Assembly: GCF_034344865.1 (NCBI RefSeq)
Contig: NZ_CP133774.1
Coordinates: 1-64,000, forward strand
Source of the DNA: Pseudomonas sp. 10S4
GTDB taxonomy: Bacteria > Pseudomonadota > Gammaproteobacteria > Pseudomonadales > Pseudomonadaceae
Direction of reading: 5' to 3'
DNA length: 64,000 nucleotides
A program made the position numbers and the translations under genes. The notes beneath the pieces were generated by a model, which saw nothing but the letters and a program-made list of their open reading frames with translations, was not told where the DNA came from and ran no database searches. Every line of letters starts with the position of its first letter. The stretch's first letter is position 1. Positions 28,238-37,026 of this stretch are shown here, one piece after another.

Positions 28238-28283
28238 CATTATCTTGTACCTCGGCGCTAAAAAACCCTACATGTAGGGTTTT
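28238..28283. promoter_or_regulatory. NrdR-box pair upstream of nrdA
   Basis: A perfect 22-bp palindrome lies at 28262-28283 with core CTACATGTAG, fitting the NrdR pattern CWANATNTWG. A weaker copy, CATTATCTTG, sits at 28238-28247, its centre 30 bp upstream. NrdR sites come in pairs about three helical turns apart, so this looks like the nrdA repressor operator. Confidence 0.65.
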
Positions 28284-28642
28284 CGCCCAAAAACCAAACA
28301 CAAATCAGACACCGAATTCAAGCGCTTTTATTGCCTTTGTCTGGTTGAACCAAACGTATTTTCAGAAGACCAAACCGCACGAGCGGATGGCTGCTGTTTT
28401 TGACCCCCAAGCGGCGAAAACGGTACGGGTGTTGCAGTCCATAACTGTCACCCAAAAGGAATTCGGTTTTCAGCCTACGGCTTGAAACCAAAGACTTCGG
28501 CATGGAAGCGGCGCTCAAAAGGCCCCCTTCCTGAACTGTCCCGAAGTTGTTATGCCCGGCGCTCGCCGGTTGTAGTGCTTCAGGACGGAACGGTGGGCAC
28601 CGTGATGGTGCCCAAACAAACATAGAGAACGTGGAGACACCC
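28284..28642 (+). other. long nrdA leader region
   Basis: About 360 bp between the NrdR-type palindrome and the nrdA start. No convincing gene on either strand. The ribosome-binding site is weak (GTGGAGACACCC). The -10/-35 could not be placed with confidence. Confidence 0.4.
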
Positions 28643-31537
28643 ATGCAAACCGACACAACTCGCGAGAACCCGCAGGGCACCTTGCCGCAGGCCGCTGATT
28701 CGAATTCGGATCTGTCCGCCACCGCGCCTGGCCAACTGCGCGTGATCAAGCGTAACGGCACTGTCGTTCCTTACACCGATGACAAAATTACCGTCGCCAT
28801 CACCAAAGCGTTTCTCGCAGTTGAGGGTGGCACCGCTGCTGCCTCGTCGCGAATCCACGACACCGTTGCCCGCCTGACCGAACAAGTCACCGCGACCTTC
28901 AAGCGTCGCATGCCTTCGGGCGGCACCATCCACATCGAAGAAATCCAGGACCAGGTTGAACTGGCCCTGATGCGTGCCGGCGAGCAGAAAGTGGCCCGCG
29001 ACTATGTGATCTACCGTGACGGTCGTTCGAAAGAACGCGCTGCCCACGCGCCGACCGAAGAAGCCGTCAACGCTCACCCGTCGATCCGCATCACCCGCGC
29101 CGACGGCACCTTTGCTCCTCTGGACATGGGCCGCCTGAACACCATCGTCACCGAAGCGTGCGAAGGCCTGGCAGAAGTCGACGGCGACCTGATCCAGCGC
29201 GAAACCCTGAAAAACCTGTACGACGGCGTGGCCCTGACCGACGTCAACACCGCTCTGGTGATGACCGCCCGCACCTTGGTTGAGCGTGAGCCGAACTACT
29301 CGTTCGTGACCGCCCGCCTGCTGATGGACACCCTGCGTGCCGAAGGCCTGAGCTTCCTGGAAGTTGCCGAAAGCGCAACCCACCACGAAATGGTCGACCT
29401 GTACGCCAAGGCCCTGCCTTCGTACATCGCCAAGGGCATCGAATTCGAATTGCTGAACCCGATCCTGGCCACGTTTGACCTGGAAAAACTCGGCAAGGCA
29501 ATCAACCACGAGCGCGACCAGCAGTTCACGTACCTGGGCCTGCAAACCCTGTACGACCGTTACTTCATCCACAAGGATGGCGTGCGTTTCGAACTGCCGC
29601 AGATCTTCTTCATGCGCGTGGCCATGGGCCTGGCGATCGAAGAGAAGAACAAAGAAGACCGTGCGATCGAGTTCTACAACCTGTTGTCGTCCTTCGATTA
29701 CATGTCCTCGACTCCAACACTGTTCAACGCGGGCACCCTGCGTCCACAGCTGTCGAGCTGCTACCTGACCACCGTGCCGGATGACCTGTCGGGCATTTAC
29801 CACGCGATCCACGACAACGCCATGTTGTCCAAATTCGCTGGCGGCCTGGGCAACGACTGGACGCCGGTTCGTGCCTTGGGTTCGTACATCAAGGGCACCA
29901 ACGGCAAATCCCAGGGCGTTGTTCCGTTCCTGAAAGTGGTGAACGACACCGCCGTAGCCGTTAACCAGGGTGGCAAGCGCAAAGGCGCTGTCTGTGCCTA
30001 CCTGGAAACCTGGCACATGGACATCGAAGAGTTCATCGAACTCCGCAAGAACACCGGTGATGATCGTCGTCGTACCCACGACATGAACACTGCCAACTGG
30101 ATCCCTGACCTGTTCATGAAGCGCGTCTTCGATGACGGCAAGTGGACCTTGTTCTCGCCGTCCGAAGTTCCGGATCTGCACGACCTGACCGGCAAGGCTT
30201 TCGAAGAGCGCTACGAGTACTACGAAGCGCTGTCCGAGTACCCGGGCAAGATCAAGCTGTTCAAGACCATCCAGGCCAAAGACCTGTGGCGCAAAATGCT
30301 GTCCATGCTGTTTGAAACCGGCCACCCATGGCTGACCTTCAAAGACCCGTGCAACCTGCGCAGCCCGCAGCAGCACGTTGGCGTGGTTCACAGCTCGAAC
30401 CTGTGCACCGAGATCACCTTGAACACCAACAAGGACGAGATCGCCGTTTGCAACCTGGGCTCGATCAACCTGCCGAACCACATCACCAACGGCAAGCTGG
30501 ACACCGCCAAGCTGGAACGTACCGTGAACACCGCCGTTCGCATGCTCGATAACGTTATCGACATCAACTACTACTCGGTGCCACAAGCGAAGAACTCCAA
30601 CTTCAAGCACCGTCCGGTCGGTCTGGGCATCATGGGCTTCCAGGACGCTCTGTACCTGCAGCACATTCCTTACGGTTCCGACGCTGCCGTCGAGTTCGCC
30701 GACAAGTCCATGGAAGCGGTCAGCTACTTCGCTATCCAGGCTTCCTGCGACCTGGCCGACGAGCGCGGCGCCTACGAGACGTTCCAGGGTTCGCTGTGGT
30801 CCAAAGGCATCCTGCCGCTGGATTCGCAACAGATCCTGATCGAGCAACGTGGCCAGAAGTACATCGACGTTGACCTGAACGAATCCCTGGACTGGGCACC
30901 GGTTCGTGCCCGTGTACAGAAAGGCATTCGTAACTCCAACATCATGGCCATCGCACCGACCGCCACCATCGCCAACATCACTGGCGTATCGCAGTCGATC
31001 GAACCGACCTACCAGAACCTCTATGTGAAATCGAACCTGTCGGGCGAATTCACCGTGATCAACCCGTACCTGGTTCGCGACCTGAAGGCTCGCGGTCTGT
31101 GGGACTCGGTCATGATCAACGACCTGAAGTACTACGACGGTTCGGTTCAGCAGATCGAGCGCATCCCGCAAGAACTCAAAGAGCTCTACGCGACTGCCTT
31201 CGAAGTGGACACCAAGTGGATCGTTGACGCGGCAAGCCGTCGTCAGAAGTGGATCGACCAGGCTCAGTCCCTGAACCTGTACATCGCCGGCGCTTCGGGC
31301 AAGAAACTGGACGTGACCTACCGCATGGCTTGGTACCGTGGCCTGAAAACCACTTACTACCTCCGTGCCCTGGCCGCGACCAGCACCGAGAAGTCGACCA
31401 TCAACACCGGCAAGCTGAACGCTGTTTCCAGCGGCGGCAACCACGGTGACGATTCGGTCCTGGCAGCTCCTGCCGGTCCGGCACCAGTGCCAAAGGCTTG
31501 CGCGATTGACGAGCCGGATTGCGAAGCTTGCCAATAA
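28643..31537 (+). CDS. nrdA: class Ia ribonucleotide reductase, large subunit
   Basis: Makes dNDPs from NDPs in the cytoplasm, with NrdB as radical source. The 964-residue protein carries two N-terminal ATP cones, at about 35-125 (LRVIKRNGTVVPYTDDKI) and about 145-235 (IRITRADGTFAPLDMGRL), as in P. aeruginosa NrdA, then the catalytic barrel with SSCYLTTVPDD, the active-site segment HSSNLCTEITLNTN and CNLGSINLP, and a C-terminal redox pair Cys 960-x-x-Cys 963. Start MQTDTTRENPQ at 28643 matches the family; earlier in-frame codons fall in the leader. No nrdB follows: the gene ends at a terminator and the next genes are convergent flagellar genes. Confidence 0.96.
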   Translation: MQTDTTRENPQGTLPQAADSNSDLSATAPGQLRVIKRNGTVVPYTDDKITVAITKAFLAVEGGTAAASSRIHDTVARLTEQVTATFKRRMPSGGTIHIEEIQDQVELALMRAGEQKVARDYVIYRDGRSKERAAHAPTEEAVNAHPSIRITRADGTFAPLDMGRLNTIVTEACEGLAEVDGDLIQRETLKNLYDGVALTDVNTALVMTARTLVEREPNYSFVTARLLMDTLRAEGLSFLEVAESATHHEMVDLYAKALPSYIAKGIEFELLNPILATFDLEKLGKAINHERDQQFTYLGLQTLYDRYFIHKDGVRFELPQIFFMRVAMGLAIEEKNKEDRAIEFYNLLSSFDYMSSTPTLFNAGTLRPQLSSCYLTTVPDDLSGIYHAIHDNAMLSKFAGGLGNDWTPVRALGSYIKGTNGKSQGVVPFLKVVNDTAVAVNQGGKRKGAVCAYLETWHMDIEEFIELRKNTGDDRRRTHDMNTANWIPDLFMKRVFDDGKWTLFSPSEVPDLHDLTGKAFEERYEYYEALSEYPGKIKLFKTIQAKDLWRKMLSMLFETGHPWLTFKDPCNLRSPQQHVGVVHSSNLCTEITLNTNKDEIAVCNLGSINLPNHITNGKLDTAKLERTVNTAVRMLDNVIDINYYSVPQAKNSNFKHRPVGLGIMGFQDALYLQHIPYGSDAAVEFADKSMEAVSYFAIQASCDLADERGAYETFQGSLWSKGILPLDSQQILIEQRGQKYIDVDLNESLDWAPVRARVQKGIRNSNIMAIAPTATIANITGVSQSIEPTYQNLYVKSNLSGEFTVINPYLVRDLKARGLWDSVMINDLKYYDGSVQQIERIPQELKELYATAFEVDTKWIVDAASRRQKWIDQAQSLNLYIAGASGKKLDVTYRMAWYRGLKTTYYLRALAATSTEKSTINTGKLNAVSSGGNHGDDSVLAAPAGPAPVPKACAIDEPDCEACQ

Positions 31538-31571
31538 GCTGAGCCGGTAAGCGCTTAACGGCGCTTATCTG

Positions 31572-31613
31572 AAACCCCCGATTAGTTCTCTGGACTGGTC
31601 GGGGGTTTTCTTT
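31572..31613 (+). terminator. intrinsic terminator after nrdA
   Basis: AACCCCCGA...TCGGGGGTT stem with a long loop followed by TTTTCTTT. Confidence 0.8.
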
Positions 31614-31642
31614 GCCTTGGGGAAAGTGTTGGTCGGTCTGAC

Positions 31643-31742
31643 GTCTTCGCGGGCAAGCCTCGCTCCTACAGATTCTATGTCGCTCCCAAGGCAAATGAAC
31701 GACGCCAAATCTGTAGGAGCGAGGCTTGCCCGCGAAGAGGCC
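31643..31742. repeat. REPIN (GTAGGAGCGAGGCTTGCCCG type)
   Basis: Inverted REP pair of about 100 bp (TTCGCGGGCAAGCCTCGCTC and complement) at the nrdA/flgE junction. This subtype differs from the other REPs in the window. Confidence 0.8.
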
Positions 31743-31787
31743 ATCACCCACAACGCAAATTCAGAGACCAGCCTCAAATCCCGTGCA

Positions 31788-31815
31788 TAAAAAAGCCCCT
31801 CTTCCGAGGGGCTCT
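31788..31815 (-). terminator. intrinsic terminator after flgE
   Basis: On the minus strand AGCCCCTC-GGAA-GAGGGGCT is followed by TTTTT; it ends the flgBCDE transcript. Confidence 0.85.
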
Positions 31816-31842
31816 TGGTGAAGCGCTACAACCCAACCAGCA

Positions 31843-33171
31843 TCAGGTCATCTGAATGATGGTCTGCATGATGGTGCTCTGGGTGGAGATGGTCTTGGCG
31901 TTCGCCTGGTAGTTGCTCTGCGCCTTAATCAGGTTGACCAGTTCGTTGGTCAGGTTGACGTTGGACTCTTCCAGGGAGTTGGACTCGATAGAACCCAGAG
32001 TCCCGGTTTCCGGAGCATCGTAGCCCGGGATACCCGAAGAGAACGTCTCTTTCCAGCTAGTGCCGCCAACCGCTTGCAGGCCTTGTTCGTTAGTGAAGCT
32101 TGCCAGTGCAACCTGGCCGATAGCCTTGCTCTGGTTGTTGCTGAAGTTGGCGAACAGGGTACCGGTGCCGTCGATGGTCAGGTTGGTGATCTGGCCAGTG
32201 GCGTAACCGTCCTGAGTCGGGATCGAACGCGCGGTGTCAGCGTTGTACTGAGTGGTATTGGCCATGGAGATGGTCACACCGGCCGGGTTAGCGGCAGCGC
32301 CATTGGCTGTCCAAACGCCATTGGTCACAGTGCCTGGCACCCAGCTGTTAACCGTCAGGTTGCTGCTGATGATTGGAGCGCCGCCCGCCGGATTAGGCGT
32401 GCTGACCTGAGTCAACTTACCAGTGGCGTCAAACGACAGTGTCGAAGCGACCGGTGCAGTGGTTTTCGGGTCGCTGCCGGTAGCATCCGGGTTGCGGCCG
32501 TCTACCAGGGTGTAGACCTTCCAGGTATTGCCACCGGTTTTCACCAGGTATTGATCCATGGAGTGCTGGTTGCCCTGACTGTCATAGATCGGGGTGCTGA
32601 ACGACTTGGTGTAGGTCGCCGTCAGAGTCGGGTCGAACTTGCCGGCCGGAACGGTATCGTCGATAACCGGGGCCGTCGAGTTCAGGTTGATCGTCGAAGT
32701 CACCAACGAAGTGGTCTTCGGCGCCAGGTTCGAAGTGTCAATTTTCAGATCGGTCAACACACCGTTGATGACTTTGCCATTGGCATCCACACCGTAGCCT
32801 TGCAGGCGCGAGGTGTAGTCGGTGTTGGTGATGTAACCATCGCTGTTGACCTTGAACGTACCGGCACGGGTGTAGGTCGTCGAACCGTTGTTGCTCAGGG
32901 TGAAGAAACCCGAACCGTTGATGCCCATGTCCAACACGTTACCGGTGTTGTTGATGTCACCTTGGGTGAACTGTTGGGACACGTTGGCCAGTTTTACACC
33001 GCTGCCGACGACTTGGCTGCCGCTGCCGAGTTTGGTCGCCGAATAGACGTCTTCAAACTCTGTACGGGAGGATTTGAAACCGGTGGTCGCGACGTTGGCG
33101 ATGTTGTTACCGGTTACATCCAGTTGTTTGTTGGCTGCATAGAGACCGCTAAGGCCGATATTGAAAGACAT
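31843..33171 (-). CDS. flgE: flagellar hook protein FlgE
   Basis: Subunit of the external hook, exported through the flagellar type III system. The 442-residue protein begins MSFNIGLSGLYAANKQLDVTGNNIANVATTGFKSSR, the conserved rod/hook N-terminus, and ends with EESNVNLTNELVNLIKAQSNYQANAKTISTQ, the conserved C-terminal coiled part. The central domain is Thr/Asn-rich and variable. It is last in the flgB-C-D-E operon; flgF, which normally follows nearby, is absent. Confidence 0.95.
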   Translation of the reverse strand: MSFNIGLSGLYAANKQLDVTGNNIANVATTGFKSSRTEFEDVYSATKLGSGSQVVGSGVKLANVSQQFTQGDINNTGNVLDMGINGSGFFTLSNNGSTTYTRAGTFKVNSDGYITNTDYTSRLQGYGVDANGKVINGVLTDLKIDTSNLAPKTTSLVTSTINLNSTAPVIDDTVPAGKFDPTLTATYTKSFSTPIYDSQGNQHSMDQYLVKTGGNTWKVYTLVDGRNPDATGSDPKTTAPVASTLSFDATGKLTQVSTPNPAGGAPIISSNLTVNSWVPGTVTNGVWTANGAAANPAGVTISMANTTQYNADTARSIPTQDGYATGQITNLTIDGTGTLFANFSNNQSKAIGQVALASFTNEQGLQAVGGTSWKETFSSGIPGYDAPETGTLGSIESNSLEESNVNLTNELVNLIKAQSNYQANAKTISTQSTIMQTIIQMT

Positions 33172-33201
33172 ATTCCACTCCTTTGTGCCGGTTAGTCGGC
33201 T

Positions 33202-33930
33202 CTATATACCAATGGTTTGAACTTTGGACAGGGCGACCGGGCCCAGGCCTGCGAGGTTGAGCGTCAGCTCGCCGCCGGTCTGGCTCAGGGTCACGCTGTT
33301 GACGGTGGCCGGCAGGTAAACCGCCAGGTCCGTCGCCGTACCGTCGACAGGCGCGCTGGCCTTGACGGTATAAGTGCCGACTGGAACGGTGGCGCCGCTC
33401 GAGTCCTTGCCATCCCAGGTGAAGGCAGCACTGCCTGCCGCCTGAGTGCCCAGATCGATGGTTCTGACTGTGTTGCCACTGCTGTCGGAAATGGTCACGG
33501 TGCCGCTGGCGATGGACGACGTCAGGTTCACCGAACCGTTAACCGCTTTGGTCGGATCATCAACCTGCAGTGAGTTGGTCTGCACGATCACCGAACGACC
33601 GACCAACGACGAAGCCTGCAACGCTTGCGAAGAGCTGAAGTTGCTGGCAATCGAGCTGACCGTGGTGTTCAGCGTGGTGATGCCTTCCAGACTGCTGAAC
33701 TGGGCCAACTGGGCGACGAACGCACTGTTGTCCTGCGGGTCCAGCGGGTTCTGGTTTTTGAGTTGGGTCACCAGCAATTGCAGGAACGCGTCCTTGCCCA
33801 GTGTCTGGCCGCCGGTCGCGGCGCCGGCCAAAGAGCCAAGGCTATTCGCGGTGGAGCTGTTGGCCGTCACCGAGGAGTTGGCCAGAATGTCGTTCATGCT
33901 GAGGCTGCTGGTGGTATCGGTAACACTCAT
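33202..33930 (-). CDS. flgD: hook-capping protein FlgD
   Basis: Scaffold that caps the growing hook. 242 residues with the conserved LGKDAFLQLLVTQLKNQNPLDPQDNSAFVAQLAQFSSLEG near the N-terminus, then the FlgD Ig-like and tudor-like parts with TWDGKDSSGATVPVGTYTVKA. Thirty bases upstream of flgE, with which it is co-transcribed. Confidence 0.95.
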   Translation of the reverse strand: MSVTDTTSSLSMNDILANSSVTANSSTANSLGSLAGAATGGQTLGKDAFLQLLVTQLKNQNPLDPQDNSAFVAQLAQFSSLEGITTLNTTVSSIASNFSSSQALQASSLVGRSVIVQTNSLQVDDPTKAVNGSVNLTSSIASGTVTISDSSGNTVRTIDLGTQAAGSAAFTWDGKDSSGATVPVGTYTVKASAPVDGTATDLAVYLPATVNSVTLSQTGGELTLNLAGLGPVALSKVQTIGI

Positions 33931-33945
33931 CTGAGTCGCCCCTTA

Positions 33946-34389
33946 TCACTGACCGAGGGTCAGGACCTTCTGCATCATGGTTTTGGCGGTGTTCATCATT
34001 TCCGCGTTGGTCTGGAACGAACGGCTCGCGGAAATCATGTCAGCCATTTCTTCGACGACGTTGACGTTCGGGTAGTAGACGTAGCCTTTGGCGTCGGCAG
34101 CCGGATGGTTCGGCTCGTAGCGCGCTTCAAGATTGCTCTGGTCTTCGACCACGCCCAGCACTTGCACGCCTTGACCGGCGGCGTCCTGGCTCTGGAACAG
34201 CGAATCGCTGCCGCCGTTCTGGCCGCCCTGGAACATGGTGGCGAATACCGGGTGACGGGCACGATAGGTCTGGTCGATGCTCGACGAGACGGTTTCGGCG
34301 TTGGCGATGTTCGAGGCAACGGTGTTCAGGCGAGTGGTCTGGGCACTCATGCCGCTACCGGCAATGTTGAAAACACTGGCAAGAGACAT
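33946..34389 (-). CDS. flgC: flagellar proximal rod protein FlgC
   Basis: Rod subunit of 147 residues: MSLASVFNIAGSGMSAQTTRLNTVASNIANAET at the start (rod signature with SNIANAET) and EMADMISASRSFQTNAEMMNTAKTMMQK at the end. The start lies three bases after the flgB stop, so the two are coupled. Confidence 0.95.
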   Translation of the reverse strand: MSLASVFNIAGSGMSAQTTRLNTVASNIANAETVSSSIDQTYRARHPVFATMFQGGQNGGSDSLFQSQDAAGQGVQVLGVVEDQSNLEARYEPNHPAADAKGYVYYPNVNVVEEMADMISASRSFQTNAEMMNTAKTMMQKVLTLGQ

Positions 34390-34392
34390 GAC

Positions 34393-34800
34393 TTACTCTC
34401 CACGCAGGGCTGAAACCAGCCCTTTGAATTTGCTGTTGAGCAGGGTGAAGCTGGCCTGGAAGCCCACCGCGTTTTCCGCGTAGTTGGATTGTTCCAGTTG
34501 GGCGTCCACGGTGTTCTGGTCGATCGACGGTTGCATCGGCGTGCGATACAGCAGCGACTCGTCACCATTGCCCAGGCCTTCGGCTTCGATATGACGGCTG
34601 TTCGTCATGTTCAAGGCGAAAGTGCCGTTCTTGGTTTTCTCGTTCTGTGCGGCAAGCACCTTGGAGAAATCCAGGTCCCGAGCCTTGTAGTTCGGGGTGT
34701 CGGCGTTGGCAATGTTGTTGGCCAGGACTTCGGCACGCTGAGCGCGGAAGCCCAGGGCTTGTTCGTGGATACCGAGCGCTTTATCGAAGCTGATGCTCAT
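34393..34800 (-). CDS. flgB: flagellar proximal rod protein FlgB
   Basis: Rod subunit of 135 residues, MSISFDKALGIHEQALGFRAQRAEVLANNIANADTPNYKARDLDF, with the rod motif NNIANADTPNYKARD. First gene of flgBCDE and preceded by a consensus sigma-54 promoter. The start at 34800 is the family start; an upstream extension would run into the promoter. Confidence 0.95.
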   Translation of the reverse strand: MSISFDKALGIHEQALGFRAQRAEVLANNIANADTPNYKARDLDFSKVLAAQNEKTKNGTFALNMTNSRHIEAEGLGNGDESLLYRTPMQPSIDQNTVDAQLEQSNYAENAVGFQASFTLLNSKFKGLVSALRGE

Positions 34801-34844
34801 GTCGGGAAACCTTCGGGTGACCTGATTTTTCGTAACGTGAACAT

Positions 34845-34861
34845 AGCAAGCCGCGTGCCAA
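34845..34861 (-). promoter_or_regulatory. sigma-54 promoter for flgBCDE
   Basis: On the minus strand TGGCAC-GCGGC-TTGC fits the -24/-12 RpoN consensus exactly. About 45 bp separate it from the flgB start. FleQ or FleR would be the activator. Confidence 0.88.
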
Positions 34862-34867
34862 TTAAAA

Positions 34868-34890
34868 AAGCCCGTAAACCGGGCCTTTGC
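34868..34890. terminator. possible small terminator hairpin
   Basis: AAGCCCG-TAAAC-CGGGCCTT next to AAAAAA, in the cheR/flgB spacer, pointing towards flgB. Confidence 0.45.
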
Positions 34891-34978
34891 GGGCATCGGC
34901 AAGGCGGCAATGCCAGAAAAGCGGCAACGGGTTTCCGCCGCCTGCCGCTTTTCTGCCGCTTTCCCGAATCGCGCGCGG

Positions 34979-35068
34979 CCCCTGTAGGAGCTGCCGAAGG
35001 CTGCGATCTTTTGATCTTGATCTTAAAAACCAGGATCAAAAGATCGCAGCCTTCGGCAGCTCCTACGT
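34979..35068. repeat. inverted repeat of the GTAGGAGCTGCCGAAGGC family
   Basis: Arms of about 40 bp with CTGCCGAAGGCTGCGATCTT and its complement, loop around CTTAAAAACCAGG. A common P. fluorescens palindrome, distinct from the GCTTGCTCGCG REPs. It lies in the cheR/flgB spacer. Confidence 0.75.
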
Positions 35069-35141
35069 GATGCAAAAGCGGCAGGCATAAAAAGGGAGCC
35101 CTTGAGGACTCCCGTTTTTATGCCTGCCGCTTTTGCATCAC
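35067..35141 (-). terminator. extended hairpin spanning the cheR stop codon
   Basis: Left arm 35067-35098 and right arm 35109-35141 are complementary over 32 bases with one bulge; the loop is about 10 nt. The inner part (GGGAG/CTCCC with T and A runs) is an ordinary terminator. The outer part pairs the end of cheR, including its stop codon, with a copy just downstream. Confidence 0.75.
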
Positions 35142-35965
35142 TTCGCCTGGTAAATGATCCCCGGACTGCACTGGACCATTTGGTAATGGTCCGGCAAACC
35201 GTTCAGCGCTTCAGAAGCGCCCAGGAACAAGTAACCACCCGGCTTCAACGTGCTGTGAATGCGCAACAGGATGTCTTTCTTCACCTCGGCGGAGAAGTAG
35301 ATCAGTACGTTGCGGCAGAACACGATGTCGAACTTGCCCAGTGCTGCGTAGCTATCGAGCAGGTTGAACGAGCGAAACTCCACCCGACTCTTGATCGGCG
35401 CCTTGATTGCCCAACGCCCCGGCCCTTTCGGGTCGAAGTAACGCTGCAAACGCTCGGGCGACAGACCGCGACCGATCGCCAGGCTGTCGTACTCGCCAGT
35501 CTTGCAGTTGGTCAGCATGGTGCCGGACAAGTCGGTGGCAACAATCTGCACGCCCATCTTCAACTGGCCCATGTTGACCCGTTCGAACTCGTCGATGGAC
35601 ATCGACAGCGAATACGGTTCCTGACCCGACGAGCAAGCCGCCGACCAGATGCGCAGACGTTGACCGGGAGCAGCCTTGATTGCTTCGGGCAGCACCTTGT
35701 TCTTCAAGACTTCAAACGGATAGGTGTCACGAAACCACAGGGTTTCGTTGGTCGTCATGGCATCCACCACCATTTCGCGCAAACCACTGCGCGGCTGGGT
35801 CTGGATGCGCTGCACCAGTTCACCCAGGGACTTGATGCCCTGCTGTTCCATCAGTTTGTTGAGACGGCTCGAGACCAGGTACTGCTTGTTTTCACCGAGC
35901 AAAATGCCACAGGCTTTTTCCAGGAATACCCGGAACTGTTCGAAATCCAAATTACCCGTAGACAA
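35138..35965 (-). CDS. cheR: chemotaxis methyltransferase CheR
   Basis: Methylates glutamates on chemoreceptors using S-adenosylmethionine. The 275-residue protein has the N-terminal helical domain (LDFEQFRVFLEKACGILLGENKQYLVSSRL) and the methyltransferase core with LRIWSAACSSGQEPYSLSM, VQIVATDLS and DIVFCRNVLIYF. A TTG start at 35965 is chosen, with AGAGG seven bases upstream; no in-frame ATG comes earlier. About 45 bp after cheV and likely co-transcribed. Confidence 0.93.
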   Translation of the reverse strand: MSTGNLDFEQFRVFLEKACGILLGENKQYLVSSRLNKLMEQQGIKSLGELVQRIQTQPRSGLREMVVDAMTTNETLWFRDTYPFEVLKNKVLPEAIKAAPGQRLRIWSAACSSGQEPYSLSMSIDEFERVNMGQLKMGVQIVATDLSGTMLTNCKTGEYDSLAIGRGLSPERLQRYFDPKGPGRWAIKAPIKSRVEFRSFNLLDSYAALGKFDIVFCRNVLIYFSAEVKKDILLRIHSTLKPGGYLFLGASEALNGLPDHYQMVQCSPGIIYQAK

Positions 35966-36011
35966 AGATACCGCCTCTTAAATCGTGTTGACCGCCAGGG
36001 GCAAAAGGCCC

Positions 36012-36944
36012 CTAGCTGATGTCTGCTGCTTTGATCCGGTCGACTACCCGGGATGCCAGGTCATCAGGACGGAATTTGGCAAGGAAGTCATCGGCACCGA
36101 CTTTCTTGACCATCGCCTGATTGAACACACCCGACAACGAAGTATGCAGGATGATATGAAGCTTTTGCATGCGAGGGTCGTTGCGGATCTCGGCCGTCAG
36201 GGTGTACCCGTCCATCTCCGGCATCTCGATGTCGGAGATCATCATCAGGAACTCTTCTTCCGGCTTCTTGCCCTCGTCGACCAGCTTGCGCAGGTACTCC
36301 AGCGCTTGCCGACCGTCGTTCAACGCCACCACTTCGACACCGATCGTTTGCAGGCAACGGGTCACCTGCTTGCGCGCCACCGACGAGTCATCGACCGTCA
36401 GCACTCGCAAGGACAAGGCCTTGTGCTGGGTTTCGACATCGACCACCCCCACCGAAATCGCTTCCGGTGTCGGCGCAACCTCCGCCAGGACTTTCTCGAC
36501 ATCGATGATTTCGACTAACTGATTGTCGACCCGAGTCACAGCCGTGAGGTAATGATCGCGTCCAGTGCCCTTGGGTGGCGGATGAATCTCCTCCCAGTTC
36601 ATGTTGACGATGCGCTCTACCGACCGGACCAGGAAACCCTGAGTCTTGGTGTTGTACTCCGTGATGATCACGAAGGGATTGCTTTGATCTTTAAGTGCAC
36701 CGGCACCGGTCGCCATCGCCAGATCGAGGATCGGGATGGTCGCCCCACGAATATTTGCCACACCGCACACGACGGGACTGGACTTGGGCATCAGAGTCAG
36801 TTTGGGGCATTGCAGCACCTCACGAACCTTGAACACGTTGATCCCGTAGAGTTGCTGGCCGTCGAGACGGAACAACAACAGCTCCAGGCGATTCTGCCCT
36901 ACCAGTTGCGTGCGCTGGTTTACCGAATCCATTACACCAGCCAT
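36012..36944 (-). CDS. cheV: chemotaxis coupling protein CheV
   Basis: CheW-receiver fusion of 310 residues that links chemoreceptors to CheA and can be phosphorylated. CheW domain at about 15-155 (YGINVFKVREVLQCP, VCGVANIRGATIPILDL), receiver at about 180-300 with VLTVDDSSVARKQV, Asp in MMISDIEMPEMDGY and Lys in FLAKFRPDD. ATG at 36944 preceded by AGGAG. It lies just upstream of cheR and divergent from flgA. Confidence 0.94.
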   Translation of the reverse strand: MAGVMDSVNQRTQLVGQNRLELLLFRLDGQQLYGINVFKVREVLQCPKLTLMPKSSPVVCGVANIRGATIPILDLAMATGAGALKDQSNPFVIITEYNTKTQGFLVRSVERIVNMNWEEIHPPPKGTGRDHYLTAVTRVDNQLVEIIDVEKVLAEVAPTPEAISVGVVDVETQHKALSLRVLTVDDSSVARKQVTRCLQTIGVEVVALNDGRQALEYLRKLVDEGKKPEEEFLMMISDIEMPEMDGYTLTAEIRNDPRMQKLHIILHTSLSGVFNQAMVKKVGADDFLAKFRPDDLASRVVDRIKAADIS

Positions 36945-36999
36945 GCCCAGACTCCTACACCAACGCTAAGTTGTGTTGCGACGCACATTCATCACTAAA

Positions 37000-37015
37000 C
37001 GGCACGGCGCTTGCT
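37000..37015 (+). promoter_or_regulatory. sigma-54-like site at flgA
   Basis: CGGCAC-GGCGC-TTGC fits the -24/-12 consensus except for the first base. It ends 12 bases before the flgA start, so the transcript would have almost no leader unless flgA starts further on. Confidence 0.55.
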
Positions 37016-37026
37016 TTTTAACCCTT

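Noticed and set aside
28318..28761. 147-codon minus frame in the nrdA leader
   Set aside because: Runs into the 5' coding part of nrdA and has no family-like sequence.
28580..31534. Very long antisense frame opposite nrdA
   Set aside because: It mirrors the codon pattern of nrdA, has no domain and no ribosome-binding site; long antisense frames are expected in GC-rich genes.
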